Assembly (NCBI RefSeq): GCF_037911585.1
Contig: NZ_JBAJNS010000001.1
Span: forward strand, 1,048,501 to 1,112,500
Length of the DNA stretch: 64,000 bases
DNA from: Streptomyces sp. GSL17-111
GTDB taxonomy: Bacteria > Actinomycetota > Actinomycetes > Streptomycetales > Streptomycetaceae
Direction: 5' to 3'
Both the position numbers and the translations under genes were made by a program. Positions 11,295 through 20,680 of the stretch are shown one piece after another (within the stretch, counting starts at the first letter, position 1; each line of letters begins with the position of its first letter). The notes below the pieces were generated by a model. The model did not search any database. It saw only the letters and a program-made list of their open reading frames with translations, and was not told the DNA's origin.

Positions 11295-11785
11295 CGCCGA
11301 CGGCGAGGCCGACGGCGCGCTCGGGCGGGCGGCGGTCCGCCCGTCCGACGCGCACCACACCCTGCCGGCCCACGAGGTCGTGCTGCTGCTGGAGAGCGAC
11401 GCCGAGGACGGCCTGAGCCCACCGGAGGCGGCGCGGCGACAGGAGCGGTTAGGCCCCAACGTCCTGCCCCCGGCGGCGGGCGGCGGGCTGCTGACGCGCG
11501 TGCTGCGGCAGTTCCACCATCCGCTGGTCTACGTGCTCCTGGCGGCGGGCGCGGTCACCACGGCCCTGGGCGAGTACGTGGACGCCTCGGTGATCCTCGG
11601 CGTGGTGCTGGTGAACGCGGCCATCGGGTCCGCCCAGGAGTCGAAGGCCGAAGCGGCGTTGGCGGGCTGCGCGCGCTGACGGACACCACGGCCGTCGTGG
11701 TACGCGGCGGCCGTGACCGGTCGGTGCCCTCCGCCGATCCGGTGCCCGGGGACCTGGTGCGGGTCTCCGCGGGCGCGCCGGCCTT
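11281..11785 (+). pseudogene. Truncated and frameshifted cation-transporting P-type ATPase
   Basis: From ATG 11281 the reading frame encodes a cation-ATPase N-terminal domain (HTLPAHEVVLLLESD...) and the first membrane hairpin (HPLVYVLLAAGAVTTALGEY, then VILGVVLVNAAIGSAQESKA), ending at a TGA at 11677-11679. The family sequence continues in another frame from about 11664 (GLRALTDTTAVVVRGG... VPGDLVRVSAG), so one base has been lost in the GGCGGG run near 11662-11666. Similarity stops at about 11785. The actuator, phosphorylation (DKTGT) and nucleotide domains are all absent, so no working pump can be made. It overlaps the preceding USP gene by 14 bp, so it was once part of that operon. Confidence 0.85.
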
Positions 11786-11836
11786 TCGTGGCCGTGCCGG
11801 TGGCGGCGCGTATCGGCCGGTTGCCGGCCGAGAAGG

Positions 11837-13081
11837 TCAGCCGCCGCGCTTCAGGCGTACGACGACGGGGGCGCCGAAGGGATCGCCGGACTGGTTGACC
11901 TGGACGTGTCCGGCCCCCAGCCAGTCGTCGGTGCCGGGCACTCGGTGGATCTCCTCCAGCCACAGCGACTGGTTCGACCCCTTGCGGGCACCGGTCGACA
12001 GCGGCAGGCGGGGGCGCTTGATCTTCACACACCGGCCGTCGTCGGTCAGGTACCAGTTGCCGCTGAGGAACAGGCCCTCGTCGTCCTGACCCACCGGGAT
12101 CCGCAGAGTGCACCCGCCGGGCGCGGGCGGCTGCTCGACCCACTTCGAGCCGTCCCAGCGCAGCCGGATGTACTCGTCCGCGGGTTCGTCCTCGACCTCT
12201 CCGTGGTTGAAGGTGTTCTTGCCGTACGCGCGCACCTCACCGCTGTCGAGCGCGAAGACCTGACCGAGGCTGGCGCCGGGCTCCGGCGGGATCGGCTCCT
12301 CGAAGCGGGCCTGTGGAGTCTCCACCGACGTCCAGGACGTGCCGTCCCAGTGCATCGAGGCGGGCTGGCTGTACCGCTCGCCGTGGCCCCGCTCGGTGCC
12401 CGGCCCGGTCGAGCGGCTGCCGACCGCCCAGACGTCGTCCGGTCCCGCCACGGCGAGGTCGGAGGCGCCGTACGGCAGCCGGGTCGTGGTCCAGGACGTG
12501 CCGTCTCAGTGCTGGGCGATCCGCTCGCCGTCGAGGGCCCAGATGTCGTCCGGGCCCGCGGCCTCGAAGTCCCTGACTTTGCCTGGCGGGGGGTTCGGCA
12601 CCGCGGACCAGCGGGTGCCGTCCCACTGTGCCCAGGGGTTCACGCCGGTGCGCTGTGCGGAGGTCTGCGGCCGCAGCCACAGTGCTTTCTCGCCGACTTC
12701 TTCGAACAGTGGCGGGGAGTCGGTGGTGCCGAGAGCTTCGGGAAGGGGCTCGCGCTTCCACTGCGTACCGTCGTAGTGGAGCAGGTGGGCGTTGACCTTG
12801 CCGTTGTTCTCGGTCCCGACCGCCCAGATGTCGTCCTCGGCCAGGACGGCAACATCGGCGAGCTTTCCGCTGAAGTCCGCGATGTACTCGAACTCCCAAG
12901 TGAGGGAGCCCGCAACGGCCTTCGGCGGGGCGCCCTGGCCGCCGGATTCCACCGTGCCGGCGGAGCCAGTGGTGCCGGAGCCGGCCGGATCGGAGTCCGT
13001 GCCGCACCCCGCAGCCGTGAGCAGCAGGGCAACCACGCAGAGACGCGCTGAAATGGCGGCAGGGCGGCGGGGTGGATACAT
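11837..13081 (-). pseudogene. Beta-propeller-like lipoprotein gene with an in-frame TGA
   Basis: One continuous frame of 415 codons is interrupted only by TGA at 12506-12508. The 5' part begins with a lipoprotein signal (VVALLLTAAGC, Cys 26). Both parts contain repeats of the type [WY]-D-G-[TS]-x-W (HYDGTQW, QWDGTRW, HWDGTSW, RWDGSKW) alternating with GPDDVWAVG-like strands, a beta-propeller pattern of secreted Streptomyces proteins. The TGA stands exactly where the third repeat (QH-stop-DGTSW) should have Trp, so it is TGG to TGA, one base. The first fragment would stop after 191 residues; the second could start at 12451. It is either a recent pseudogene, a readthrough gene or a sequencing error. 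The protein's function is unknown. Confidence 0.8.
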
Positions 13082-13472
13082 GCGGCAAAAGCCTGCACGG
13101 TGCGACTAACGGGCCGGTAACGGCCGGGTCCGGATCGCGCCTCAATCGATCGGAGCACTTCAGTTGGCGCGTCCCGTCAGGTGTGGCGTCCGCCGCGGCG
13201 GTGAGTACGGCGCGCCGCAGGCGCAGTGCGTCCCGGCGGGCCAGTGCGTCGGTCAGGGTGCCAGGCGGGCCCTCCCGGCAGGCGCAGCAGAACCCGAGAA
13301 CCGCCCCGGCCGACCAGTCAGACGATCTTCACCGTGGACACCGGCCGCCGACCAGCGCGAGTAGCTCTCCCGTTCCTCACACCAGACCCGTGACCAGCAA
13401 CTTCACGATGCACACCACTCACCGAGGAGAAGCGGCTGCGGCGGCACGCCCTGTGAGCGCGCCGCCCGCCCG
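13082..13472. other. Intergenic region without recognisable gene
   Basis: The 391 bp between the lipoprotein gene start and the 3' end of hflX were inspected on both strands. Open frames here have no family features or ribosome sites. The right side of the broken-gene zone ends here, so decayed sequence is possible. Nothing else is seen. Confidence 0.5.
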
Positions 13473-14960
13473 TCAGGCCGCCGCGTAGGGGCGCAGGGCC
13501 GCCGCCAGCTCGTCGTGGACGCGGGCCCTGACCAGCGTGCCCGTCTCCGTGTGCTCCTCGGACAGCAGCTCGCCCTCGGTGTGCACGCGGGAGACGAGGC
13601 CGCCCTCGGTGTAGGGCACCAGGACCTCCACCTCCACGGCGGGGCGGGGCAGCTCGGCGTCGATCAGCGCGAGCAGCTCCTCGATACCCGCGCCGGAGTG
13701 GGCGGAGACGGCGAGGGCGTGCTGCTCGTTGCGCAGCAGCCGCTGGATGACGAGCGGGTCGGCGACGTCGGCCTTGTTGATCACGACGATCTCCGGCACG
13801 TCCGTGGCGCCGACGTCGCGGATCACCTCCCGTACGGCGGCGAGCTGCTCCTCGGGGACCGGGTGGGCGCCGTCGACCACGTGCAGGATCAGGTCGGAGT
13901 CACCGACCTCCTCCATCGTGGAGCGGAACGCCTCCACCAGGTGGTGCGGCAGGTGCCGGACGAAGCCGACGGTGTCGGCCAGGGTGTACTGCCGTCCGCT
14001 GGGCGTCTCGGCCCGGCGGACCGTCGGGTCCAGGGTGGCGAACAGGGCGTTCTCCACCAGGACGCCGGCGCCGGTGAGTCGGTTGAGCAGGGAGGACTTG
14101 CCCGCGTTGGTGTAGCCGGCGATGGCCACGGACGGCACCTGGTTGCGTCGCCGTTCCTGCCGCTTGACCTCGCGGCCCGTCTTCATCTCCGCGATCTCGC
14201 GGCGCATCTTCGCCATCTTCTCGCGGATGCGCCGGCGGTCGGTCTCGATCTTGGTCTCACCGGGGCCACGGGTGGCCATGCCGCCGCCGGACGAGCCGGA
14301 GCCACCGCCGCCCATCTGCCGGGACAGCGACTGACCCCAGCCACGGAGCCGGGGCAGCATGTACTGCATCTGGGCGAGCGAGACCTGAGCCTTGCCCTCG
14401 CGGGACTTGGCGTGCTGGGCGAAGATGTCGAGGATCAGGGCGGTGCGGTCGACCACCTTGACCTTGACGACGTCCTCCAGGTGGATGAGCTGCCCGGGGC
14501 TGAGCTCACCGTCGCACACGACGGTGTCGGCGCCGGTCTCGAGCACGATGTCGCGCAGCTCCTCGGCCTTGCCGGAGCCGATGTAGGTGGCCGGGTCGGG
14601 CTTGTCACGGCGCTGGATGACGCCGTCGAGCACCTCGGCGCCGGCGGTCTCGGCGAGCGCGGCGAGCTCGGCCAGCGAGTTCTCCGCGTCCTGTGCCGTG
14701 CCGGACGTCCAGACGCCCACGAGGACGACGCGCTCCAGGCGCAGCTGCCGGTACTCGACCTCCGTGACGTCCTGGAGCTCGGTGGAGAGGCCGGCGACGC
14801 GGCGCAGCGCCGCCCGGTCCGAGCGGTCGAACTGCTCGCCGTCACGCTCCCCGTCGATCTCGTGGCTCCATGCGACGTCCTCCTCCATCAGGGCGTCAGC
14901 ACGGCGCGTGGTCGGGTCGTTGCGCTGGCCGAGGTGCGGAAGAGAAGAAGAGAAGGTCAA
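13473..14960 (-). CDS. hflX: GTPase HflX
   Basis: The 495-residue ribosome-associated GTPase splits stalled or hibernating ribosomes. An N-terminal HflX domain (VWTSG near residue 80; GADTVVCDGELSPGQ) is followed by a linker with glycine run and the GTPase domain: G1 GYTNAGKSSLLN, G3 DTVGF, G4 NKAD. The start is placed at TTG 14960 (beginning MTFSSSLP), which follows GTGAGGACACCC and matches the recalled N-terminus of Streptomyces homologues. Other possible starts are GTG 14972 and ATG 15023. It is transcribed leftwards and alone, with a 170-bp upstream gap. Its 3' side is where core gene order breaks off. Confidence 0.93.
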   Translation of the reverse strand: MTFSSSLPHLGQRNDPTTRRADALMEEDVAWSHEIDGERDGEQFDRSDRAALRRVAGLSTELQDVTEVEYRQLRLERVVLVGVWTSGTAQDAENSLAELAALAETAGAEVLDGVIQRRDKPDPATYIGSGKAEELRDIVLETGADTVVCDGELSPGQLIHLEDVVKVKVVDRTALILDIFAQHAKSREGKAQVSLAQMQYMLPRLRGWGQSLSRQMGGGGSGSSGGGMATRGPGETKIETDRRRIREKMAKMRREIAEMKTGREVKRQERRRNQVPSVAIAGYTNAGKSSLLNRLTGAGVLVENALFATLDPTVRRAETPSGRQYTLADTVGFVRHLPHHLVEAFRSTMEEVGDSDLILHVVDGAHPVPEEQLAAVREVIRDVGATDVPEIVVINKADVADPLVIQRLLRNEQHALAVSAHSGAGIEELLALIDAELPRPAVEVEVLVPYTEGGLVSRVHTEGELLSEEHTETGTLVRARVHDELAAALRPYAAA

Positions 14961-15130
14961 GGGTGTCCTCACGTCGATGGAATGGACCTCGGTAGGCACC
15001 AACGCACGACGGTCGGCGTTCATTCCCCCGAGGGCTGAGGGGCGGGCGCGCGGGGCGGGCCCAGGCCCTCGGGGGAAATGGTGGCACGGCCGGGCGGCGG
15101 CGTCACGTGAGTATCCACCGAGACGCGCGG

Positions 15131-16627
15131 TCAGCGCGCCGTGCCGCGCCAGTCCGGGTGCCCGGGCATGGGCGGGGTGCGCTCGCCGTACAGCCAGGCG
15201 TGCAGGAACGCGGTGAGGTCCTCCCCGGCGACCTCGCTCGCGAGCGCGACGAAGTCCGCGGTGGAGGCGACGCCGTGGGCGTGCCGCTCGACCCACGTCC
15301 GCTGGAGCTCGTCGAACGCCCGCGCACCGATCCTCTGGTGCAGGGCGTAGAGGGCGACGGCCGAACCCTCGTAGACGACGGGACGGAAGATGCCGAGCTT
15401 GTCGTCGTCCTCGGGCCGGTGGATCCGCGCGGGCGGCCCGTAGTCGCGGCGCCAGGCGTCGGACGCCTCGTACGCCTTGCGGGCGAGCCGGGCCAGCGAC
15501 GGGCCGCCGTGTTCGGCGGCCCAGCGCCACTCGTACCAGGTGGCGTGCCCTTCGCTGAGCCACAGGTCGTCCCACCGGCGCGGGCTGACGCTGTTGCCGT
15601 ACCAGTGGTGGGCCAGTTCGTGGATCATGACGGCCTCCCGGTGCCAGGCGGGGTAGCGGGGGTTGGTCAGGAAGTCGACGGAGAACAGCGACAGGGTCTG
15701 CGTCTCCAGGGCGAAGCCGAGGTCGGCCTCGGCCACGAGCAGGCCGTAGTTCTCGAAGGGGTAGGCGCCCACCTTCTCCCGCATCCACCTCAGGTGCTCC
15801 GGCGTCCTCTCCAGCCAGGGCTCCAGCGCCGCCCGGTGCTGTTCGGGCACGACGTGGCGCAGCGGCAGGCCGCCCGGCCCCTCGTCCCGGACGACGACGG
15901 ACCGGCCGATGGCGACCTGCGCGAGCTCGGTGGCCATCGGGCGGACGGTCCGGTAGGTACGGGTGACGGTGTCGCCGTGCGTCCGCTCACCGGCCCGGCG
16001 CCCGCTGGCCACGGCGGTGAAGCCCGTCGGAGCGGTGATGCGGAAGGTGAACTGCGCCTTGTCGGACGGGTGGTCGTTGGCCGGGAAGACGCGGTGCGCG
16101 GCGTCGGCCTGGTTGGCCATCACCAGCCCGTCCCGCTCGGTCCTGATCCAGCCGCTGGGCCGGGCTCCGGAGGTGGGGCTGGTGTGCCGGACGTCGATGC
16201 GCACGACGTCGCCCCGCTTGAGCTCCCGGTCGGGGCTGAGGACGATGTCCTCCCCCACCGACGTCCACGGCACCCGCTCGCCGTCGATGCGGGCCTCGCG
16301 CACCGTGCCGTTGGCGAAGTCCAGGTTGAGCCGTTCCAGCCGATCACCGGTGACGCGGGCGGTGATGTGCGTCCCGGCCTCCAGGGGACGGGTGTTGTCC
16401 CCGCCGTAGCGGAGGTCGATGGCGTAGCGCAGGACGTCGTAGCCGGGGTTCCCGAGCGTGGGGAAGAGGCGGTCGCCGATGCCCAGCGCCTCGGGCTGCG
16501 GCGCGGAGGCGACGAGGCCGAGCGAGACGGCTACGGCGGCGGTGGCGGTGAGCCGGGACCGCAGGCGGGCACGGGCGGGTCGGGGGCGTGGGGTCCGGGG
16601 GGCCGGGTACGGGCTGGGGGAGGTCAT
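15131..16627 (-). CDS. Secreted or membrane-anchored M1 family metallopeptidase
   Basis: The 498-residue protein has an Arg-rich N-terminus and a hydrophobic segment (LTATAAVAVSLGLVASA, about residues 26-42), i.e. a signal peptide. An aminopeptidase N-like beta domain is followed by the zinc peptidase core. The zinc site is HELAHHWYGN with the third ligand Glu in LWLSEGHATW, exactly 18 residues after HELAH. The exopeptidase GAMEN motif appears as GFALETQ, as in many bacterial members. A C-terminal domain is shortened relative to full aminopeptidase N. Substrate is unknown. No strong ribosome site precedes ATG 16627. Confidence 0.92.
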   Translation of the reverse strand: MTSPSPYPAPRTPRPRPARARLRSRLTATAAVAVSLGLVASAPQPEALGIGDRLFPTLGNPGYDVLRYAIDLRYGGDNTRPLEAGTHITARVTGDRLERLNLDFANGTVREARIDGERVPWTSVGEDIVLSPDRELKRGDVVRIDVRHTSPTSGARPSGWIRTERDGLVMANQADAAHRVFPANDHPSDKAQFTFRITAPTGFTAVASGRRAGERTHGDTVTRTYRTVRPMATELAQVAIGRSVVVRDEGPGGLPLRHVVPEQHRAALEPWLERTPEHLRWMREKVGAYPFENYGLLVAEADLGFALETQTLSLFSVDFLTNPRYPAWHREAVMIHELAHHWYGNSVSPRRWDDLWLSEGHATWYEWRWAAEHGGPSLARLARKAYEASDAWRRDYGPPARIHRPEDDDKLGIFRPVVYEGSAVALYALHQRIGARAFDELQRTWVERHAHGVASTADFVALASEVAGEDLTAFLHAWLYGERTPPMPGHPDWRGTAR

Positions 16628-16767
16628 GATCCATCAGGTACCAGCCGGAGCGGCCGCTTCGGTGACGGCGCATCACCGGGCCACCCGATCGGATGGTCAT
16701 ACCGCAACCGCCGGGTGCGCCCGCAACGGCCACGGACGGCAGGTCGGATCGCCTCGGACCGGTCGCC

Positions 16768-18870
16768 TCACACCACGGGACGGGTGGCGCGGACCACGTC
16801 GTAGACGCCCGGCACGCCGCGCATGGCCCGCATGAGGGCCGGCAGCGCCGTGGCGTCCGGCAGCCGCAGCGTGTACCGGTGCCGCACCCGCTGCTCCCGC
16901 GGCGGCTCGACGTCGGCGGAGATGACGGCGGCGCCCTGCACGGCGATGGCCTCGGTCAGGTCGGCCAGCAACCGGGGCCGTCCGAACGCCTCGGCCAGCA
17001 GCGTCACCCGGCACCCGCCTCCGCCGGCCTCCCAGCGGACGGGAACGGGCCGGCGCCCCGCCGCCGTCATCCGCCCCGCGACGGCGCAGGCGTCGCGGTG
17101 CACGGTGACGGCGCCGCCGCGTACCGGGAAGCCCGTGACCGGGTCGGGGGGCACCGGCGTGCAGCACCGGGCGAGCCGCACCGGGCGGTCCGGCAGGTCC
17201 ACCGCCACGGCGGCCCGCTCCGCACCGGGAGCGGGCGACGGACGCCCGGCACCACCCGGCCCGGACGCGTCCGCCACCGGCCCGGGCGCGGCCTCGGCCG
17301 GGGCGCTGCCTTCGGGGTGGGCCTCCAGCCACCGGCGGACGGCGATCCGCGCGGCGGGCGTGCGGACGTGTTCGAGCCAGTCCGGGGAGGGCCCCGAGGC
17401 GCCCTCCGGGGCGAGCAGCAGGTGGAGGGCGTCCCCGTCCCGCAGGACGGTGCCGAGCGTGGTGAGCCGTCCGTCGACGCGGGCCCCGATGCAGGTGTGC
17501 GCCCGGGGCCCGTACCGCGCGTAGGCGGCGTCGAGGCAGGTGGCCCCGGCGGGGAGGTGCAGGGTGCCGCCGCCGCAGAAGACGGTGACCTCACGGTCCT
17601 GCGCCAGGTCCTCCCGCAGGTGGGCCCAGAACGTGTCGGGGTCGGGGGCGTCGCTCTGCCACTCCAGCAGCCGGGACAACCAGCCCGGCCTGGTCGGGTC
17701 GGCCCGCTCCGCCTCGCTGCCACGCGCCCCGGCCGACCCGTCGGCGGTGCCCTCGGCGTCGTCGGCGCCCTCGACGGGAGCGCGGCGATGCGGGTCGCCG
17801 AGCGCGATGACGCCCGCCTCGGCGACCCGGTGCATGCGGTGGGTGCGGATCAGAACCTCCGCCACCCGGCCCTCCGTGTCGGCGAACGCCGTGTGCAGGG
17901 ACTGGTAGAGGTTGAACTTCGGGACCGCGATGAAGTCCTTGAACTCGGAGATCACCGGGGTGAAGCAGGTGTGCAGCTCCCCGAGCACGGCGTAGCAGTC
18001 GGCGTCGTCCTCGACGAGGATGAGGAGCCGTCCGAAGTCGCAGGGGCCCAGCGGCCCGCGTTTCATCACGGCGCGGTGCACGGACAGGGCGTGCCGCGGC
18101 CGGATCTGCACCTCGGCGCTGACCGGGGAGTCCCGCAGCACGCCGCGCACGGCGTCGGCGACGGCCCGGAGCGGATCGGGCCCGGCCGTGTGGGCCCGCA
18201 TGATCTCCCGGGTGTGCGCGTAGCTCTCCGGGTGGAGGATCTGGAACGCCAGGTCCTCCAGCTCCGTCTTGAGTGCCTGGACGCCGAGCCGTTCGGCGAG
18301 CGGGATGAGCACGTCCCGCGTCACCTTGGCGATCCGGGCCTGCTTCTCCGGCCGCATGACGCCGAGGGTGCGCATGTTGTGCAGCCGGTCGGCGAGCTTG
18401 ACGGTCATGACGCGGACGTCGTTGCCGGTGGCGACGAGCATCTTGCGGAACGTCTCCGGCTCGGCGGCGGCGCCGTAGTCGACCTTCTCGAGTTTGGTGA
18501 CGCCGTCCACGAGGTAGGCCACCTCGGCGCCGAACTCGGCGCGCACCTGGTCCAGCGTGACGTCGGTGTCCTCCACCGTGTCGTGCAGCAGCGACGCCGT
18601 CAGCGTCGTCGTCTCCGCGCCGAGCTGCGCCAGGATGAGGGTCACGGCCAGCGGGTGCGTGATGTACGGTTCGCCGCTCTTGCGCATCTGCCCACGGTGC
18701 GAGGACTCGGCCAGGAGGTAGGCCCGGCACAGCGGTGCGAGGTCGGCGCGCGGGTGGTGGGCGCGGTGGGCCTGGGCCACGTGCTCCAGGGCGTCCGGGA
18801 GGCCGCCGCGCGGGGCGGAGCCGCTCATCGCAGCCCGGCTGAGTTTTCTCAGGCCCCGTACCGCGCTCAA
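16768..18870 (-). CDS. rshA: RelA/SpoT homologue RshA, bifunctional-type (p)ppGpp enzyme
   Basis: The 700-residue protein has an HD hydrolase domain (THPLAVTLILAQLG; HDTVEDTD; KLADRLHNMRTLG), a synthetase-like domain (residues about 240-400, including PKFNLYQSLHT), a TGS domain and a C-terminal ACT domain. All hydrolase residues look intact. The synthetase part is divergent: the usual DLVGVR stretch reads DFGRLL, GRPKH reads IRPRH, and AEYGIAAHW reads AEAGVIALG. Streptomyces carries this second RSH besides RelA. The TTG at 18870 is preferred because GGGGG lies at ribosome-site spacing; ATG 18828 has none. In S. coelicolor it lies in the same hflX-dapF-miaA neighbourhood. Confidence 0.9.
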   Translation of the reverse strand: MSAVRGLRKLSRAAMSGSAPRGGLPDALEHVAQAHRAHHPRADLAPLCRAYLLAESSHRGQMRKSGEPYITHPLAVTLILAQLGAETTTLTASLLHDTVEDTDVTLDQVRAEFGAEVAYLVDGVTKLEKVDYGAAAEPETFRKMLVATGNDVRVMTVKLADRLHNMRTLGVMRPEKQARIAKVTRDVLIPLAERLGVQALKTELEDLAFQILHPESYAHTREIMRAHTAGPDPLRAVADAVRGVLRDSPVSAEVQIRPRHALSVHRAVMKRGPLGPCDFGRLLILVEDDADCYAVLGELHTCFTPVISEFKDFIAVPKFNLYQSLHTAFADTEGRVAEVLIRTHRMHRVAEAGVIALGDPHRRAPVEGADDAEGTADGSAGARGSEAERADPTRPGWLSRLLEWQSDAPDPDTFWAHLREDLAQDREVTVFCGGGTLHLPAGATCLDAAYARYGPRAHTCIGARVDGRLTTLGTVLRDGDALHLLLAPEGASGPSPDWLEHVRTPAARIAVRRWLEAHPEGSAPAEAAPGPVADASGPGGAGRPSPAPGAERAAVAVDLPDRPVRLARCCTPVPPDPVTGFPVRGGAVTVHRDACAVAGRMTAAGRRPVPVRWEAGGGGCRVTLLAEAFGRPRLLADLTEAIAVQGAAVISADVEPPREQRVRHRYTLRLPDATALPALMRAMRGVPGVYDVVRATRPVV

Positions 18871-19025
18871 GGCAGCCCCCTGTCCAGGTGTCGCACCGTC
18901 AGTTGCTCGATGCTACCGACCTCACCACGTGGCACCCCGTGGGTGGTGCCGCCCGACGGAGGGATCACCCCATCGGGCGATACCCGCGTCCCGCGTGGCG
19001 AGTTGAGGCACGCACCGGCGGCACG

Positions 19026-19072
19026 CTAGGCCGCGAGCCAGCCCGGCACCCTAGGCCGCGAGCCAGCCCGGC
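19026..19072. repeat. 25-bp tandem duplication across the dapF stop codon
   Basis: The same 22 bases, starting CTAGGCCGCGAGCCAG, occur at 19026-19047 and 19051-19072, i.e. with a 25-bp period. The right copy holds the last codons and TAG stop of dapF; the left copy is downstream of the stop. It is a recent slippage-type duplication with no effect on the protein. Confidence 0.85.
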
Positions 19073-19938
19073 TCGACGAGGCCCTCGGCGACGATGACGG
19101 CCGGGCCGGTCATCTCGATCTCGCCGTCGGGGCGCTCGGTGATCTCCAGCCGCCCTCCCGGCACGTCCACCGTGTACGTCACCGGCACGCCCCGCACGGC
19201 GGGGTCCGCCCCGTCCCGGCGGGCGGCGGCGACCATGACGGCGCAGGCCCCCGTGCCGCAGGAGCGGGTCTCGCCCGAGCCGCGCTCGTGCACGCGCAGC
19301 GCGACGTGCCCGGGGCCACGGTCGACGACGAACTCGACGTTCGTGCCCTCCGGGTAGGCGGTCGCCGGAGCCACGAGCGGGGCCTCCAGCAGGTGCCCGG
19401 CGTCCGCGAGGTCGGCGACGAAGGCGACGGCGTGCGGATTGCCCATGTTCACGTTGCGGGCCGGCCAGGTGCGCTCCCCCACCGTGACGGTGACCGGCGC
19501 GTCCTCCTGCGGCGGCAGCGTCGCCCGGCCCATGCCGACGGTGACCCGTCCGTCCTCCCCCAGCCGGACGTGCCGGACACCGGCCCGGGTGGCGACGGCG
19601 AACGCCTCGTCCTTCACCAGGCCGGCGCGGTGCAGGTAGCGGGCGAAGACCCGGACGCCGTTGCCGCACATCTCGGCGATGCTGCCGTCGCTGTTGCGGT
19701 AGTCCATGAACCACTCGGCCGTCGCCGCCATCGCCCGCGCCTCGGGGTGCGCGGCGGACCGCACCACGTGCAGCACCCCGTCGGCACCCAGACCCGCCCG
19801 GCGGTCGCACAGCCGCGCCACCGTGCGGGCCGGCAGCTCCACCAGCCCCTCGGGGTCGGGCAGGATCACGAAGTCGTTCTCGGTGCCGTGGCCCTTGAGG
19901 AAGACCAGAGGGGCGGGGGGCTGCGGTGCGGTGCTCAC
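19051..19938 (-). CDS. dapF: Diaminopimelate epimerase
   Basis: The 295-residue cytosolic enzyme converts LL- to meso-diaminopimelate for peptidoglycan and lysine synthesis. Both catalytic cysteines are present in their motifs: FMDYRNSDGS...EMCGNGVR and RSCGTGACA. The length is typical for actinobacteria. The GTG at 19938 is chosen as start; it lies six bases after a TACGAT hexamer, so the mRNA is probably leaderless. It is followed downstream on the same strand by rshA (180 bp away) and preceded by a small membrane-protein gene. Confidence 0.96.
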   Translation of the reverse strand: MSTAPQPPAPLVFLKGHGTENDFVILPDPEGLVELPARTVARLCDRRAGLGADGVLHVVRSAAHPEARAMAATAEWFMDYRNSDGSIAEMCGNGVRVFARYLHRAGLVKDEAFAVATRAGVRHVRLGEDGRVTVGMGRATLPPQEDAPVTVTVGERTWPARNVNMGNPHAVAFVADLADAGHLLEAPLVAPATAYPEGTNVEFVVDRGPGHVALRVHERGSGETRSCGTGACAVMVAAARRDGADPAVRGVPVTYTVDVPGGRLEITERPDGEIEMTGPAVIVAEGLVEPGWLAA

Positions 19939-19944
19939 ACGGCG

Positions 19945-19950
19945 ATCGTA
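19945..19950 (-). promoter_or_regulatory. -10 element of dapF, leaderless arrangement
   Basis: On the minus strand TACGAT is followed by six bases and then the GTG start codon. With transcription starting at its usual distance from the -10 box, the message would begin at or next to the start codon. No consensus -35 is visible. Confidence 0.45.
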
Positions 19951-20036
19951 CGGGAGCCGGCACGGCGCGACCGCCCGGCCGCGACCGCACGGGGCACGCC
20001 GCCGGGGCGGTGCCGTCGCCGGGTGCGGCCGTCGGT

Positions 20037-20579
20037 CTACCGGAGGCGGGCCACCCGCCACACCGCCAGCGCGACGAGCACGAGGCAGACCGACGCGTAC
20101 AGGGTCACGACGCGCCAGTCGGGGCGCTCCCCCGAGCCACGGGCGGGCATGCCGGGCCAGGCGTGCCCGACGCGGCGCGCCGCCATCAGGCCCCAGCCCG
20201 CCGCGCAGCCGGTGATCAGCAGGCCCAGCATCGCGACGACGGCGCCGCCGTCGCCGATGTCGAAGGCGAGGGGGAAGGCGAACATCAGCGAGCCCAGCAC
20301 GGCGAGGCCGACGATCGGGGCGAGCTGCCACAGTCGCAGCCGGCGCGGTGGCCGCAGCTCCGCGTACGACTCCTCGGGGTACGGCTCCCCTTCGCCGTCG
20401 TCGGGGACGCCGTCCACCGCGAACCGGGCCGCGGGCACCTCGACCGTCCCGGACATTCCGTCGGTCCCGACGCGCGCGGACGTCACCGCGCTCTCGCGGG
20501 AGCCCTCGTGCACCCGCGTCGCGGGGCCCGGCTCCCGTCCCGGTTCGTCGCCGCCACGAGGGCCGGCATCCGTCGCCAC
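20037..20579 (-). CDS. Small membrane protein of unknown function
   Basis: The 180-residue protein has a hydrophilic, acidic N-terminal half and three predicted membrane segments: LAPIVGLAVLGSLMFAFPLAF (about 87-107), GAVVAMLGLLITGCAAGW and VVTLYASVCLVLVALAVW. The GTG start at 20579 is preceded by GGGAGGG. It lies between miaA and dapF on the same strand, a position I recall for a conserved Streptomyces membrane protein. No enzymatic motif was seen. Topology suggests a cytosolic N-terminus. Confidence 0.8.
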   Translation of the reverse strand: MATDAGPRGGDEPGREPGPATRVHEGSRESAVTSARVGTDGMSGTVEVPAARFAVDGVPDDGEGEPYPEESYAELRPPRRLRLWQLAPIVGLAVLGSLMFAFPLAFDIGDGGAVVAMLGLLITGCAAGWGLMAARRVGHAWPGMPARGSGERPDWRVVTLYASVCLVLVALAVWRVARLR

Positions 20580-20680
20580 GTGCCCTCCCGAATCACCACG
20601 GCATTGCGGCTAGAGCGTCGATGATGGCACGTCGGACCTGCCGGTCAGCGCTCTCCGGGCGTCCCGATGCCATGACGTGA

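Noticed and set aside
13072..13488. 138-codon plus-strand frame in the gap before hflX
   Set aside because: Low-complexity Ser/Arg/Pro composition, no ribosome site, and it runs antisense into two genes.
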